A DNA stretch of 64,000 nucleotides from Polynucleobacter sp. TSB-Sco08W16 (GTDB taxonomy: Bacteria > Pseudomonadota > Gammaproteobacteria > Burkholderiales > Burkholderiaceae): the NCBI RefSeq assembly GCF_018687455.1, contig NZ_CP061291.1, positions 1,612,001 to 1,676,000 on the forward strand. The letters are read 5' to 3'. How positions within the stretch are numbered: the stretch's first letter is position 1; each line of letters begins with the position of its first letter. Position numbers and translations under genes: made by a program. Under the pieces are notes generated by a model. That model made no database searches. It had not been told where the DNA came from and saw only the letters and a program-made list of their open reading frames with translations. This document shows, one piece after another, positions 8,446 to 17,594 of the stretch.

Positions 8446-9288
8446 ATGAGCCCGAAATCCCGGCTGTACACGCTTGTAAAGGCATGGAAGAACAAACCCT
8501 TCCAAGAAGTACGCGACGCCTGTGGCGAACCTTGGCTTGGCTTAAGTAGCCAAGCCCTTGAAGAACACCAATCCTGGTCCAAGCGACAAGCGATTAGTCA
8601 TGAACCCATTTTTAACTGTAAGGGGACAAAACTGACCGGCTCTTTATTTAGACCATTACTCGATATCTCGGATATGCAATTACTGCGCCTATTCATGGAA
8701 GGCCTAGATACGATTTCCTACTGGTATCGCAGTGGCCGTTTCATACCCGGCATTTTGCCAATCCCAACTCATGTGATTGCATCTAGCGGCTATGTGGATG
8801 CATTAAGCGACCTCATTCTCAATTCTCGACTACCGGTAGGTCTCGTAGCTCTAGGCATTCAATCCTTACCAGAAACCGAGAACGTAGATGCCTGCAAAGA
8901 AGGCTTACTCCGGATGCGAAGACTGGGGGTCTTACTCCACTTAATGAATTTCACTGGCAAAGCAGAAGAGCTGCGTTGGACTGAAGAAATGCAAATGGAA
9001 GGCATACATTTGGATATGCGTCAGCTTCGCGCACAAGCAATTTCGCATGATGTACTTGCAAAGATTAGACGTTCACCCTATTCATCTACGCAAATTTATG
9101 CCAGCAATGTTGCGCTAGTGAAAGACTTAGAGAACGTCTCTCATTGGCAGATTGATCACTGCTATGGCGGACTGATGATGTCACCCTTAAACCGTCATCA
9201 AATGCTACAGATCAACGATAGCCGAATTGCAAAAGCCATTTTTTCGCTGCACCCTCATCAACAACTAAACCCAAATGGAGACAAGTAA
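8446..9288 (+). CDS. Degenerate EAL-domain protein (BvgR-like), first gene of a bvgAS-like operon
   Basis: 280 aa from ATG 8446, chosen because GGAG lies 7 bases upstream; the ATG at 8440 is only one base from it. The fold order of an EAL domain can be traced: SHEPIFNCKGTKLTG (~51-65) matches the start, GLLRMRRLGVLLHLMNFTG (~153-171) the central helix and loop, and HCYGGLMMSPL (~238-248) the QGYLFSRPL end. Catalytic positions are lost: EAL is SLF, DDFG is MNFT, and the metal-binding E/K residues are absent, so c-di-GMP hydrolysis is unlikely. Bordetella BvgR is also a small EAL protein encoded beside bvgAS, so a regulatory role is inferred. The stop overlaps the next ATG by one base. Confidence 0.65.
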   Translation: MSPKSRLYTLVKAWKNKPFQEVRDACGEPWLGLSSQALEEHQSWSKRQAISHEPIFNCKGTKLTGSLFRPLLDISDMQLLRLFMEGLDTISYWYRSGRFIPGILPIPTHVIASSGYVDALSDLILNSRLPVGLVALGIQSLPETENVDACKEGLLRMRRLGVLLHLMNFTGKAEELRWTEEMQMEGIHLDMRQLRAQAISHDVLAKIRRSPYSSTQIYASNVALVKDLENVSHWQIDHCYGGLMMSPLNRHQMLQINDSRIAKAIFSLHPHQQLNPNGDK

Positions 9289-9911
9289 TGAGAAAACGCG
9301 TGATGTTGGTAGATGACCATCCAGCAATGCTGATGGCTCTAAAAAGTATGTTGCAAGACCAATTGTTATTTGAAGTAGTAGGGCAAGCTCAGAATGGCGA
9401 GGAATGTCTAAGATCTATCAAGGAGGTCAATCCAAGCATGGTCATCCTGGATTTAGATATGCCCAAGACCGATGGCTTTGATGTCATTCGTCGAATCGGC
9501 CTGATGTATCCGGATGTTCGTATGCTGATTTTGTCCAGCATGGATGAAGCCGTCTATGGTGGCAGGGTTCGCTCTTTAGGGGGTCATGGCTTTGTTAATA
9601 AAACAGCAGGAGCTGATGTGATTCTGGCTGCGTGCGTAGCCATCTCTCAGGGTTATAACTTCTTTACTCATGGCAAAAATGGTAATACCTCTTTAACTGA
9701 TAACGACAAATTGGCTCTGATCTCAGATCGTGAACTACAGGTCATGAAATACCTTGGTAAAGGCAACACCAATCAACAAATTTCAGACATGCTCCACATC
9801 AGCAATAAAACAGTGGCTACTTACAAGACAAGGGTCTTTGACAAGCTGGGAATTAACAATATTGCGGATCTAATCCTGTTCTGCAGAATGAATAACATCA
9901 TCGAGAACTAA
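9288..9911 (+). CDS. BvgA/NarL-type response regulator
   Basis: 207 aa. The receiver domain (~1-120) has the acidic pair D9-D10, phospho-acceptor D55 in VILDLDMPKTDG, and a Lys in the GFVNKTAGAD segment. A LuxR-type helix-turn-helix spans ~140-205 (LISDRELQVMKYLGKG, then SNKTVATYKTRVFDKLGI). The domain pattern and length match BvgA/EvgA regulators. It is translationally coupled to the EAL gene (TAATG) and lies 7 bases before the kinase gene, so it is almost certainly the kinase's partner. A likely DNA target is the inverted repeat upstream of the operon. Confidence 0.9.
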   Translation: MRKRVMLVDDHPAMLMALKSMLQDQLLFEVVGQAQNGEECLRSIKEVNPSMVILDLDMPKTDGFDVIRRIGLMYPDVRMLILSSMDEAVYGGRVRSLGGHGFVNKTAGADVILAACVAISQGYNFFTHGKNGNTSLTDNDKLALISDRELQVMKYLGKGNTNQQISDMLHISNKTVATYKTRVFDKLGINNIADLILFCRMNNIIEN

Positions 9912-9918
9912 AAATCGT

Positions 9919-12339
9919 ATGCGTCGATTCATGATTCGTAACATTGTTCTTTTAAGCGCCCTATGTAGCGGTGCATTACATGCTGTGACACCGAGCGCCC
10001 AAGAACAGCGATGGATTGATGCTCACCCTATTGTTCATTTCAGCATTCATGAGAAATATGCACCCTATCTCAATACCTCAGAAGACGAGAGGGGTGCAGG
10101 TATTTTTCATCACCTCTTAGAAAGACTAAGCGGATTTACTCAGCAAGAATTTCGCCCCAAGTGGAGAAAATCAGAGCAAGAAGGTTTGAGGCAATTAGCT
10201 AACGGTGAGGTCGACTTCATCATTGATCCACCGCCTACAAATGATGATTATCTTCGCTTTGGATCCTTATCAGAGGCCATCTTCTGGGGGCAAGATGCAG
10301 TTATCACAAAACACACGCTGGTAAGCGATGCCATTTCTTCTACAAATATTGCTCACTTTGATCGAGGCTATGAAAATCCTCCTTCAATCAATACTTTACA
10401 AACTAGCGTCTCAAGCAAAACGGATGAACTCATTGCCAAGCTTTTAAAAAACGAGATTGAAGCGTTAGTTCTCCCCATTCGACTAGCCCACCAACTGATT
10501 CAAGAGCTGAAAGATTCAGATCTACAAGTTGATGGTCTCTACAACCGAGAGCCTTTTGCCTATCGCTGGCTAATTTCACATGAAGACGAACCACTCCATC
10601 AAGTGCTTGACCGTTTTCTAGAAAGCCTTGACCCCATCGAGTCACGTCAACTCTTTGCTTTTGCGCATGGCCATGCCGAACCAAGTAAACCTCACCTAAA
10701 AGTACTCCCCTGGTTATCCACTCTCTTGATATTCACTGCCGGCATCATCTTAATTTGGCGGATGCGCAATAAACAGTTATTACAAGAACAAGAAGCCGCG
10801 GCACTCCTCTCCTCTAAGGAATTGGCCGAAAAGGCTAATGCAGCGAAGTCTTCTTTCTTAGCAACCATGAGCCATGAAATTCGTACGCCTATGAATGCCA
10901 TTCTGGGGGTCCAAGAGTTACTACTCAATAGCCAGCAATTTCCAGCGCACGAAAAGTCTTTACTAAAAAGCGCTCATACCTCAGCCGAATCGCTTTTAGG
11001 CATTCTGAATCAAGTATTAGATCTATCAAAGATTGAAGCAGGCAAGCTCACCTTGAATCTAGAGCCCTGCTGCTTGATCAGCCTTATCGATGACATTGAT
11101 TCTGCATTTTCAGCAGTAGCGCATAAACAGAATCTGATCCTGCACACCTCGAAAGATCCCCGCATTGCACAGGTCCTCATGATCGATGCCCTACGCTTGC
11201 GTCAGATCTTACAGAACCTCATTAGTAATGCGATTAAATTTACCGAACATGGAGAGATTTATTTCTCGATTAGCGTTTTAGCTGATGACCATGCGGGTCA
11301 ACTGATTGAGTTTCGGGTAATTGATACCGGTGTTGGCATGGGCGCAGACCAAATTCATCTTGCCCTGCAAGCATTTGAGCAACTACCTGGTAATAGCGAA
11401 CAAGAGAATGGTACAGGTCTTGGTTTAACCATTACCAATCATCTTGTCACCTCCATGAATAGTCAGCTCTATTTTGAAAGTGCGCCAGGTTTTGGAAGCA
11501 ATATTCATTTCTGTGTAGCATTTCCCCGAACCAGTATTGCCGCATCCAGAAGTGCGCTCTCTGAAAATACAAAAACCGTCTCAAGACAGCTTATTTCTCG
11601 AAATCCCCAAGCAAGGAATCAATCTCTTTGTGCCTTAGTGGTAGAAGACCATCCCGCTAGTCGTCAAATCATTTCCTTGCAGCTTGAAGCCCTAGGGATA
11701 CGTGTTTCTGTATGCGATAACGCAACTACCGCGCTGAAAATAGTCAATGAAAAGCACTTTGACCTCTTAATCACAGATCAATCCATTCCAGGCATGCAGG
11801 GCTCTCAGCTGGCCCAGAAAATACGAAGTATAGGATTTAGTGAGCTCATCATTATTGGAGTGACAGCCGATATCTATGCCCTAGACTCTCGCCACCAGTT
11901 CTTGGCAGCGGGTATGAATGGGGTACTCATTAAGCCACTCAGCCTCATGAGCCTTGAAAATGAACTTACGCGCTATTTTGACTCTCAAGAAGTAAGTGCT
12001 CAATCCAACCCTGAAGAGACTTACTCCTTTGATGCATTCTCTGCCTTATTAAAAGATGACCCAAAGCAGATCCTAGTCATCCTTGATGAAATTAAAAAAG
12101 TGCATGATGAAATACTCAGTGCTATCACCACCATGCCCATGGATTTCCATGCTATATCCGGCATGATTCATAAGGTGAAAGGAGGGGCTCAATTACTGAA
12201 TGCCAAGCAATTTATTCAATCATGCGAATCTATCGAAAAAGAACAAGATTTTCATATCAAGATTGCCTCTTTTCAGCATTTACTAGAAGAGCAGAATCTG
12301 GTTATCGAACGCTACCAAAGGATGCACACCACTTTTTAA
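9919..12339 (+). CDS. BvgS-like hybrid sensor histidine kinase
   Basis: 806 aa phosphorelay kinase. It has a signal sequence (~1-22) and a periplasmic solute-binding-like sensor (~30-255; WIDAHPIVHFSIHEKYAPY is typical of the Venus-flytrap domains of BvgS/EvgS). One membrane helix lies at ~262-280. HisKA has H319 in SHEIRTPMNAILG; HATPase has an N-box at ~432-441, DTGVGMG at ~469 and GTGLGL at ~498. A receiver has D620, and a C-terminal Hpt has H751 in MIHKVKGGAQLL. All relay residues are present. Unlike Bordetella BvgS (over 1200 aa) it has one sensor lobe and no evident PAS domain. It forms an operon with the regulator upstream; the signal is unknown. Confidence 0.92.
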   Translation: MRRFMIRNIVLLSALCSGALHAVTPSAQEQRWIDAHPIVHFSIHEKYAPYLNTSEDERGAGIFHHLLERLSGFTQQEFRPKWRKSEQEGLRQLANGEVDFIIDPPPTNDDYLRFGSLSEAIFWGQDAVITKHTLVSDAISSTNIAHFDRGYENPPSINTLQTSVSSKTDELIAKLLKNEIEALVLPIRLAHQLIQELKDSDLQVDGLYNREPFAYRWLISHEDEPLHQVLDRFLESLDPIESRQLFAFAHGHAEPSKPHLKVLPWLSTLLIFTAGIILIWRMRNKQLLQEQEAAALLSSKELAEKANAAKSSFLATMSHEIRTPMNAILGVQELLLNSQQFPAHEKSLLKSAHTSAESLLGILNQVLDLSKIEAGKLTLNLEPCCLISLIDDIDSAFSAVAHKQNLILHTSKDPRIAQVLMIDALRLRQILQNLISNAIKFTEHGEIYFSISVLADDHAGQLIEFRVIDTGVGMGADQIHLALQAFEQLPGNSEQENGTGLGLTITNHLVTSMNSQLYFESAPGFGSNIHFCVAFPRTSIAASRSALSENTKTVSRQLISRNPQARNQSLCALVVEDHPASRQIISLQLEALGIRVSVCDNATTALKIVNEKHFDLLITDQSIPGMQGSQLAQKIRSIGFSELIIIGVTADIYALDSRHQFLAAGMNGVLIKPLSLMSLENELTRYFDSQEVSAQSNPEETYSFDAFSALLKDDPKQILVILDEIKKVHDEILSAITTMPMDFHAISGMIHKVKGGAQLLNAKQFIQSCESIEKEQDFHIKIASFQHLLEEQNLVIERYQRMHTTF

Positions 12340-12386
12340 ATCTAGGAAGATTTGTTTTCTGACTCCGTGGGTTTATCCTATGGTGA

Positions 12387-13919
12387 ATGAAAGCTATCCC
12401 AAACTATTCACTCCGCCTGTTTTTAGTAATTCTTTGGATTGCTAGCCATTGCATGATGAATGCAGCCGTAGCTCAGGAAGGCCCCATTCCTGCGTCCATC
12501 AAAAACAGCTTAGAGCGCAATCAAATACCGCTCGATTCGATCAGTATTTCCGTAATGGAAATTGAACCAGGAAAACCTGGTAAGCAGCTTTCCAAAAATA
12601 TTTTGGGCTGGCGTGCTCAAGAGGCTATGAATCCAGCCTCCACAATGAAACTCCTGACAACCATCGCAGGACTAGATATCCTAGGCCCAAAGTATCGTTG
12701 GCGCACCAAAATCTATACTGATGGTGTCATTCGCCAAGGAATACTCAAAGGTAATCTTTATCTTCAAGGTAGCGGAGATCCCAAACTCATTCCTGAAGAA
12801 TTTGCCAAGCTGATGAAAGACTTGCAAGGTCTTGGTATTCAGAAAATTGATGGTAATCTGTTTTTTGATCGCAGCGCCTATGCTCAGAGCGTCATGGAGC
12901 CTACTACGATTGATGGTGAATCGCTACGCGCTTATAACGTCTCGCCAGATCCCTTGCTGTATGCATTCAGAACACTCTCATTTCAATTGGGGAAATCCAA
13001 GACGGCTGATTTTATTGACATCAGCTACACACCCGCCCTCTCGCAACTTAAAGTCGATAATCAAATGCAGTTAGCAGAGCGACCCTGTGATAACTGGAAA
13101 AGTAATATTCGCTTCAAATTAGACCCTGAAATTGTGAGCAGCACAGATCAAGCGCTCACAGTGCAATTCTCCGGCGCCTTCCCAAGCGCTTGTAAAGGTG
13201 TCACTTACAACGTAGTGGCACTCGATGCCAATACCTTCCTCACACAAGGCTTTGCAGCGGCATGGGAACTGTCGGGCGGCACTTGGGCTCAAGCTCCTAT
13301 TGGTAAAGATGGTGCCGCACCCCTTTCGGCAAGATTACTTTTGCAATATGAGGGCATCACTCTTGGTGATGACGTACAGGATATTAATAAGTACTCCAAT
13401 AATGTGATGGCCCGCCAACTGCTGTTAACACTAGCTCTAGAAAAAATGGGTAAACCAGCCACAACTGCTAATGGTGACTTAGTAATAAAAGATTGGCTCA
13501 GTAAAAACGGTTTAATCTTTTCAGGCTTAGTAATTGAGAATGGCTCTGGTCTCTCACGTAATGAAGCCATTTCTACAGGGCAGATGAATCAACTTTTATT
13601 GACTGCCCGCAACTTACCAGTTGCAGAGGTTTTTTATAACAGCCTACCAATTGCCGGAGTTGACGGGACAATGCGTAATCGTCTGATGACTCAGTTACGT
13701 AAGTTTTTACATCTTCAGAAAAAGCCTGAAGCCAGAATTAAAACCGGATCACTTGCAGATGTCCGTGCAATATCGGGCTACGTCATTAGCAAATCTGGAA
13801 AGATGTATGCAGTTACTTCTTTTATTAATCATCCAAACGCCTGGAAGGGCTTAGATGCTCACGATCAATTACTATCGTGGCTACTCGAAGATGGTCCAGA
13901 GCCAAAACTTGCGCGCTGA
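12387..13919 (+). CDS. dacB: D-alanyl-D-alanine carboxypeptidase/endopeptidase (PBP4, DacB)
   Basis: 510 aa periplasmic class C low-molecular-weight penicillin-binding protein that trims peptidoglycan peptides. It has a signal peptide (~1-30, AVAQE cleavage) and active-site SxxK in NPASTMKLL (S85, K88). SNN is at ~337-339, and KTG at 452-454 lies within IKTGSLADVRAISGY. The long insert between SxxK and SNN is typical of PBP4. The gene begins 47 bases after the kinase. Its last 55 bases overlap the 3' end of the convergent tsaC/sua5 gene. Confidence 0.93.
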   Translation: MKAIPNYSLRLFLVILWIASHCMMNAAVAQEGPIPASIKNSLERNQIPLDSISISVMEIEPGKPGKQLSKNILGWRAQEAMNPASTMKLLTTIAGLDILGPKYRWRTKIYTDGVIRQGILKGNLYLQGSGDPKLIPEEFAKLMKDLQGLGIQKIDGNLFFDRSAYAQSVMEPTTIDGESLRAYNVSPDPLLYAFRTLSFQLGKSKTADFIDISYTPALSQLKVDNQMQLAERPCDNWKSNIRFKLDPEIVSSTDQALTVQFSGAFPSACKGVTYNVVALDANTFLTQGFAAAWELSGGTWAQAPIGKDGAAPLSARLLLQYEGITLGDDVQDINKYSNNVMARQLLLTLALEKMGKPATTANGDLVIKDWLSKNGLIFSGLVIENGSGLSRNEAISTGQMNQLLLTARNLPVAEVFYNSLPIAGVDGTMRNRLMTQLRKFLHLQKKPEARIKTGSLADVRAISGYVISKSGKMYAVTSFINHPNAWKGLDAHDQLLSWLLEDGPEPKLAR

Positions 13920-14953
13920 AGTCGGTCTCGCACGCCATCCCACTCCTCCCCAGTTGGAGGCTCTGGGAACAAAATCAAATCCCAGCCCTGCTCATCCAAA
14001 TCTCTAAGATTCCGATAGAGGCGGCTAGCAAAAATAGCGGCATCACTAGAGACAATGACTTCCTCCGCATCAATAGATGGGTGATCTTCCAGAACCAAGG
14101 AAGATTCTGAGTCCCACACCACTACAGCAACGCGAGATTTAATATCTGGAAACTCACTCAGTGCATCCAATACTCGCCCCGGAGAATATAAGCGCAATGG
14201 AGTGCTTGGTGCATAGTGCGCCTTCAAGCTTCCCGATACCCTAGGTAAGCTATTACCTTCTTTAATCTCTTCGCCCGCTTGATAGACCTTAATTCCAGTT
14301 TTGGCCAAAATCTCTTTCGGCGTAATTAATCCAGGACGCAGCAAGATAGCGTGATCACCGCCGGATAAATCAATGATGGTCGATTCAATGCCCACTTCAC
14401 AATCGCCACCATCTAATACCATGAGACCGAGCTCACCCTCAAACTCATTCCGTACATCTGCAGCACTAGTTGGGGATACTTTGCCGAAACGATTGGCAGA
14501 GGGGGCAACTACACCACCTTTAAATTTACGTAATAACTCTTGTGCAAGTGGATGTGCTGGCGCACGGATCGCCACAGTATCTTGACCGCCAGTAAGGTCA
14601 GCCAAGACACTTTTATCTTTCTTAAAGACTAGTGTCAACGGGCCTGGCCAAAATGCATGAATGAGCTTGAGCGCATCTTCAGAAAGATCTCTCACCCAAG
14701 GAGCCAAGACTGATACCCAATCGACTTGCGCTTGATCGAATTTATCTGGAGCAGCAATATGCACGATCAGTGGATGATTGGAGGGTCGACCCTTGGTTAT
14801 AAAAATCTTTTTAATGGCTTCGGGATTTCTGGCATCAGCACCTAAGCCATAAACCGTCTCAGTAGGAAAAGCGACTAAGCCACCATCCCGTAAGCTTTGA
14901 ACTGCTTCATTGATCACCGCAGAAGATTGCAGTGGCGTACTGTCGGTGGACAT
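13865..14953 (-). CDS. tsaC: L-threonylcarbamoyladenylate synthase, long Sua5 type
   Basis: 362 aa. It makes threonylcarbamoyl-AMP from Thr, bicarbonate and ATP for t6A37 tRNA modification. The N-terminal YrdC-like domain has GLVAFPTETVYGLGADARN, KGRPSNHPLIVHI and PSANRFGKVSPTSAADV. A C-terminal Sua5 domain follows from ~220 (HYAPSTPLRLYSPG), so it is the two-domain form. It is the last gene of the minus-strand purine/glycolysis string, 2 bases after purK. The 3' end overlaps dacB tail to tail by 55 bases, an unusually long convergent overlap. Confidence 0.92.
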   Translation of the reverse strand: MSTDSTPLQSSAVINEAVQSLRDGGLVAFPTETVYGLGADARNPEAIKKIFITKGRPSNHPLIVHIAAPDKFDQAQVDWVSVLAPWVRDLSEDALKLIHAFWPGPLTLVFKKDKSVLADLTGGQDTVAIRAPAHPLAQELLRKFKGGVVAPSANRFGKVSPTSAADVRNEFEGELGLMVLDGGDCEVGIESTIIDLSGGDHAILLRPGLITPKEILAKTGIKVYQAGEEIKEGNSLPRVSGSLKAHYAPSTPLRLYSPGRVLDALSEFPDIKSRVAVVVWDSESSLVLEDHPSIDAEEVIVSSDAAIFASRLYRNLRDLDEQGWDLILFPEPPTGEEWDGVRDRLQRASFGSGPSSSSHDSN

Positions 14954-14955
14954 TT

Positions 14956-16140
14956 CTAGGGCTCGATGCCTAATTCAGTAGCAACAGCTGCACAATTTTG
15001 ACGTGCTTCATTTAAGGCTTCACCTAAACAATTGATGTGGCCCATTTTTCTACCAATACGGGGCGCTGATTTTCCGTAAAGATGTAACTTTGCATCAGGA
15101 TGCGCAAGCACCTTGTTCCACGCAGGCTCTTTTGCTTGATCTTCGCTTCCCTCAAACCAAAGATCGCCTAATAGGTTCAGCATTGAAACAGGCGCCAACT
15201 GACGAGTGTCGCCTAAGGGCAAACGTGCCATTGCTCTGACTTGCTGCTCAAATTGACTGCTGACACAAGCATCCATTGTGTAGTGACCGGAATTATGCGG
15301 ACGCGGTGCAATTTCATTCGCAATGATGTCACCATTCTTGAGTACAAAGAACTCAACACAGAGAACACCTACATAATCAATTTTTCGAATGAGTGCTTTA
15401 GCAGCATCCACAATCTTCTTCTCTTGAGCGGGCTTGAGAGAAGGTGCAGGCACTGTAGAGGTATGCAAAATACCATCGCGGTGAATATTTTGAGAGACTG
15501 GGTATGCAACTACTGCATCGTCATAGCCACGCACTACTAAAGCAGAGACTTCGAAATCGAGCTCCATACGCTTTTCTAATACACAAGGGACCTTGCCCAA
15601 TTCAGCCCAAGCAGCAGACAGGTCGGCGAGAGCATGAACAGTAATCTGTCCTTTTCCGTCATACCCCATACGGGCTGTCTTCAGGATTCCGGGAATGAGC
15701 TCTGCAGGAACATGCTCAATATCTGCGTCATGCTCAATCACAAAATTAGGAGCTGGGCCGATATTGGTCTCTGATTTCCAGGTAGCCAAGAAATTTTTCT
15801 CAGCAATACGATTTTGAGCCAACGATACACAGCTACTACGGGGCGCTACAAAAACCCCCAAGGACTCCAATTCATCCAATGCTTGAGCAGGAACGTTCTC
15901 AAATTCGGTGCTTACGGATGCACAGAGAGAAGCCATTTCTTTTAAGGCGGCTGAGTCTGTGTAGTCGGCTTGGATAAATTTTTCCGCAATGGAGCCAGCA
16001 GGACTATCAGAGCCTGGATCCAAAACACAAACTTTGTAACCCATAGCTTGCGCAGCCTGAGTAAACATCCGCCCTAATTGGCCACCACCCAATATTCCTA
16101 AATATGAACCCGGCAAAATGGGTTCCATACGATCTGCCAT
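14956..16140 (-). CDS. purK: N5-carboxyaminoimidazole ribonucleotide synthetase PurK
   Basis: 394 aa ATP-grasp enzyme converting AIR, ATP and bicarbonate to N5-CAIR in purine synthesis. GSYLGILGGGQLGRMFTQAAQAMG at ~8-31 is the family N-terminus; KTARMGYDGKGQ and ENVPAQAL blocks follow, and the C-terminal half carries FVLKNGDIIANEIAPRPHNSGHYT. The length is normal. It lies 4 bases after purE on the same strand, so PurE and PurK act in sequence and are co-expressed. Confidence 0.97.
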   Translation of the reverse strand: MADRMEPILPGSYLGILGGGQLGRMFTQAAQAMGYKVCVLDPGSDSPAGSIAEKFIQADYTDSAALKEMASLCASVSTEFENVPAQALDELESLGVFVAPRSSCVSLAQNRIAEKNFLATWKSETNIGPAPNFVIEHDADIEHVPAELIPGILKTARMGYDGKGQITVHALADLSAAWAELGKVPCVLEKRMELDFEVSALVVRGYDDAVVAYPVSQNIHRDGILHTSTVPAPSLKPAQEKKIVDAAKALIRKIDYVGVLCVEFFVLKNGDIIANEIAPRPHNSGHYTMDACVSSQFEQQVRAMARLPLGDTRQLAPVSMLNLLGDLWFEGSEDQAKEPAWNKVLAHPDAKLHLYGKSAPRIGRKMGHINCLGEALNEARQNCAAVATELGIEP

Positions 16141-16144
16141 GTAA

Positions 16145-16639
16145 TTAATATCCCGGCAAATTCATGGAGCGTGCAGTATCAGATTGCTTCACGCGAAACT
16201 CTTCTAAGCGCTTTGCTAAATCAGCATCATGCAACGCTAAACCCGCGATGACATGTAAAGCAGCATTTGCTGCACCAGCCTCACCAATAGCAAAGGTAGC
16301 TACTGGAATGCCTTTAGGCATTTGCACAATGGAATACAAAGAATCTTCACCACGCAAATATTTACTAGCGACAGGAACCCCGTAAATGGGAACGATTGTT
16401 TTAGAGGCAAGCATGCCTGGTAAATGAGCAGCACCTCCAGCACCAGCAATGATGGCTTGCAGGCCATTTGCTTGGGCATTCTCTGCATACTGGAACATAT
16501 CGTCAGGCATCCGATGGGCGGAAAGTACTTTTGCCTCATGGGCAATACCAAATTGCTCGAGCATCTGAGCAGCGTGCTGCATAGTGTCCCAATCTGAATT
16601 GGAACCCATCACTATTCCGACTATTGGCTTCTTGCTCAT
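16145..16639 (-). CDS. purE: N5-carboxyaminoimidazole ribonucleotide mutase PurE
   Basis: 164 aa class I PurE that rearranges N5-CAIR to CAIR. It has VGIVMGSNSDWDTM at the N-terminus, the conserved SAHRMPDDMFQYA block and the IIAGAGGAAHLPGM loop that shapes the active site. The presence of purK supports the two-step bacterial route. Co-transcribed with purC upstream (51-bp gap) and purK downstream (4-bp gap). Confidence 0.98.
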   Translation of the reverse strand: MSKKPIVGIVMGSNSDWDTMQHAAQMLEQFGIAHEAKVLSAHRMPDDMFQYAENAQANGLQAIIAGAGGAAHLPGMLASKTIVPIYGVPVASKYLRGEDSLYSIVQMPKGIPVATFAIGEAGAANAALHVIAGLALHDADLAKRLEEFRVKQSDTARSMNLPGY

Positions 16640-16690
16640 CTAGCTCTCCAAATGCCCTAAATATTCACTTACTAACTATTAAGGACTCTA

Positions 16691-17587
16691 TTATCCCTGA
16701 GTTAAACGGGTTAGGGCTTCACGATACTTTTGGGCCGTCTTTTCGATGACATCAGATGGTAATTTTGGTGCAGGAGCAGTCTTTGGCCACAACTTACCAT
16801 TTACCTGGGCAGTTTCTAACCAATCACGGACAAATTGCTTGTCATAGGACGGTGGATTTGAGCCAACATAGTAGGTCTCAGCAGGCCAGAAACGTGAAGA
16901 ATCTGCCGTCAAAATTTCATCCATTAATACCAATTGATTGGCATCATCTAGGCCGAACTCGAACTTGGTATCCGCAATAATGATTCCACGAGTTGCGGCA
17001 TATTCAGAGGCCTCTTTGTACAGACGTATGCTGACTTCACGAATTTGATTGGCAAGCTTCTCACCAATCAACTCAATGACTTTATCGAAAGAGATGTTTT
17101 CATCATGCTCACCCACATCAGCTTTAGCGGCAGGAGTAAAAATAGGCTCAGGTAATTTTTGGGCGTTCTCCAAACCAGCGGGCAATGCAATGCCACAAAC
17201 TTTGCCAGTTTCTTTGTAGTCTTTCCAACCGCTACCAGCAAGATAGCCGCGCACTACTGCTTCAACCAAAATTGGCTTCAGGCGTTTTGCAACCACCGCA
17301 CGCCCCTGTACTTGATCAATCTCATCAGCGCTAACTACAGTTACAGGATCAATACCAGTCAAATGATTAGGAATGACCTTGCCTAACTTGTCAAACCAGA
17401 AGTTGGCCATTTGATTGAGCACAATACCTTTTTCTGGAATGGGCTCGCCCATCACCACATCAAATGCAGAAAGGCGATCAGTAGTAATCATGAGGAGCTT
17501 GTCATCGCCCAGTGCGTAGACATCGCGCACCTTACCCTTAGAGAGTAAAGGCAATGACTTAATTGAGGTTGCGTATAGAGCTGGCAT
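16691..17587 (-). CDS. purC: Phosphoribosylaminoimidazole-succinocarboxamide synthase
   Basis: 298 aa SAICAR synthetase, joining CAIR and aspartate with ATP. Motifs: GKVRDVYALGDDKLLMITTDRLSAFDVVM near the N-terminus, RPILVEAVVRGYLAGSGW-like block (here KPILVEAVVRGYLAGSGWKDY) and IIADTKFEFGLD toward the C-terminus. At ~298 aa it is the longer form common in beta-proteobacteria. It lies 7 bases after fba and before purE. Confidence 0.97.
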   Translation of the reverse strand: MPALYATSIKSLPLLSKGKVRDVYALGDDKLLMITTDRLSAFDVVMGEPIPEKGIVLNQMANFWFDKLGKVIPNHLTGIDPVTVVSADEIDQVQGRAVVAKRLKPILVEAVVRGYLAGSGWKDYKETGKVCGIALPAGLENAQKLPEPIFTPAAKADVGEHDENISFDKVIELIGEKLANQIREVSIRLYKEASEYAATRGIIIADTKFEFGLDDANQLVLMDEILTADSSRFWPAETYYVGSNPPSYDKQFVRDWLETAQVNGKLWPKTAPAPKLPSDVIEKTAQKYREALTRLTQG

Positions 17588-17594
17588 ATTTAAA

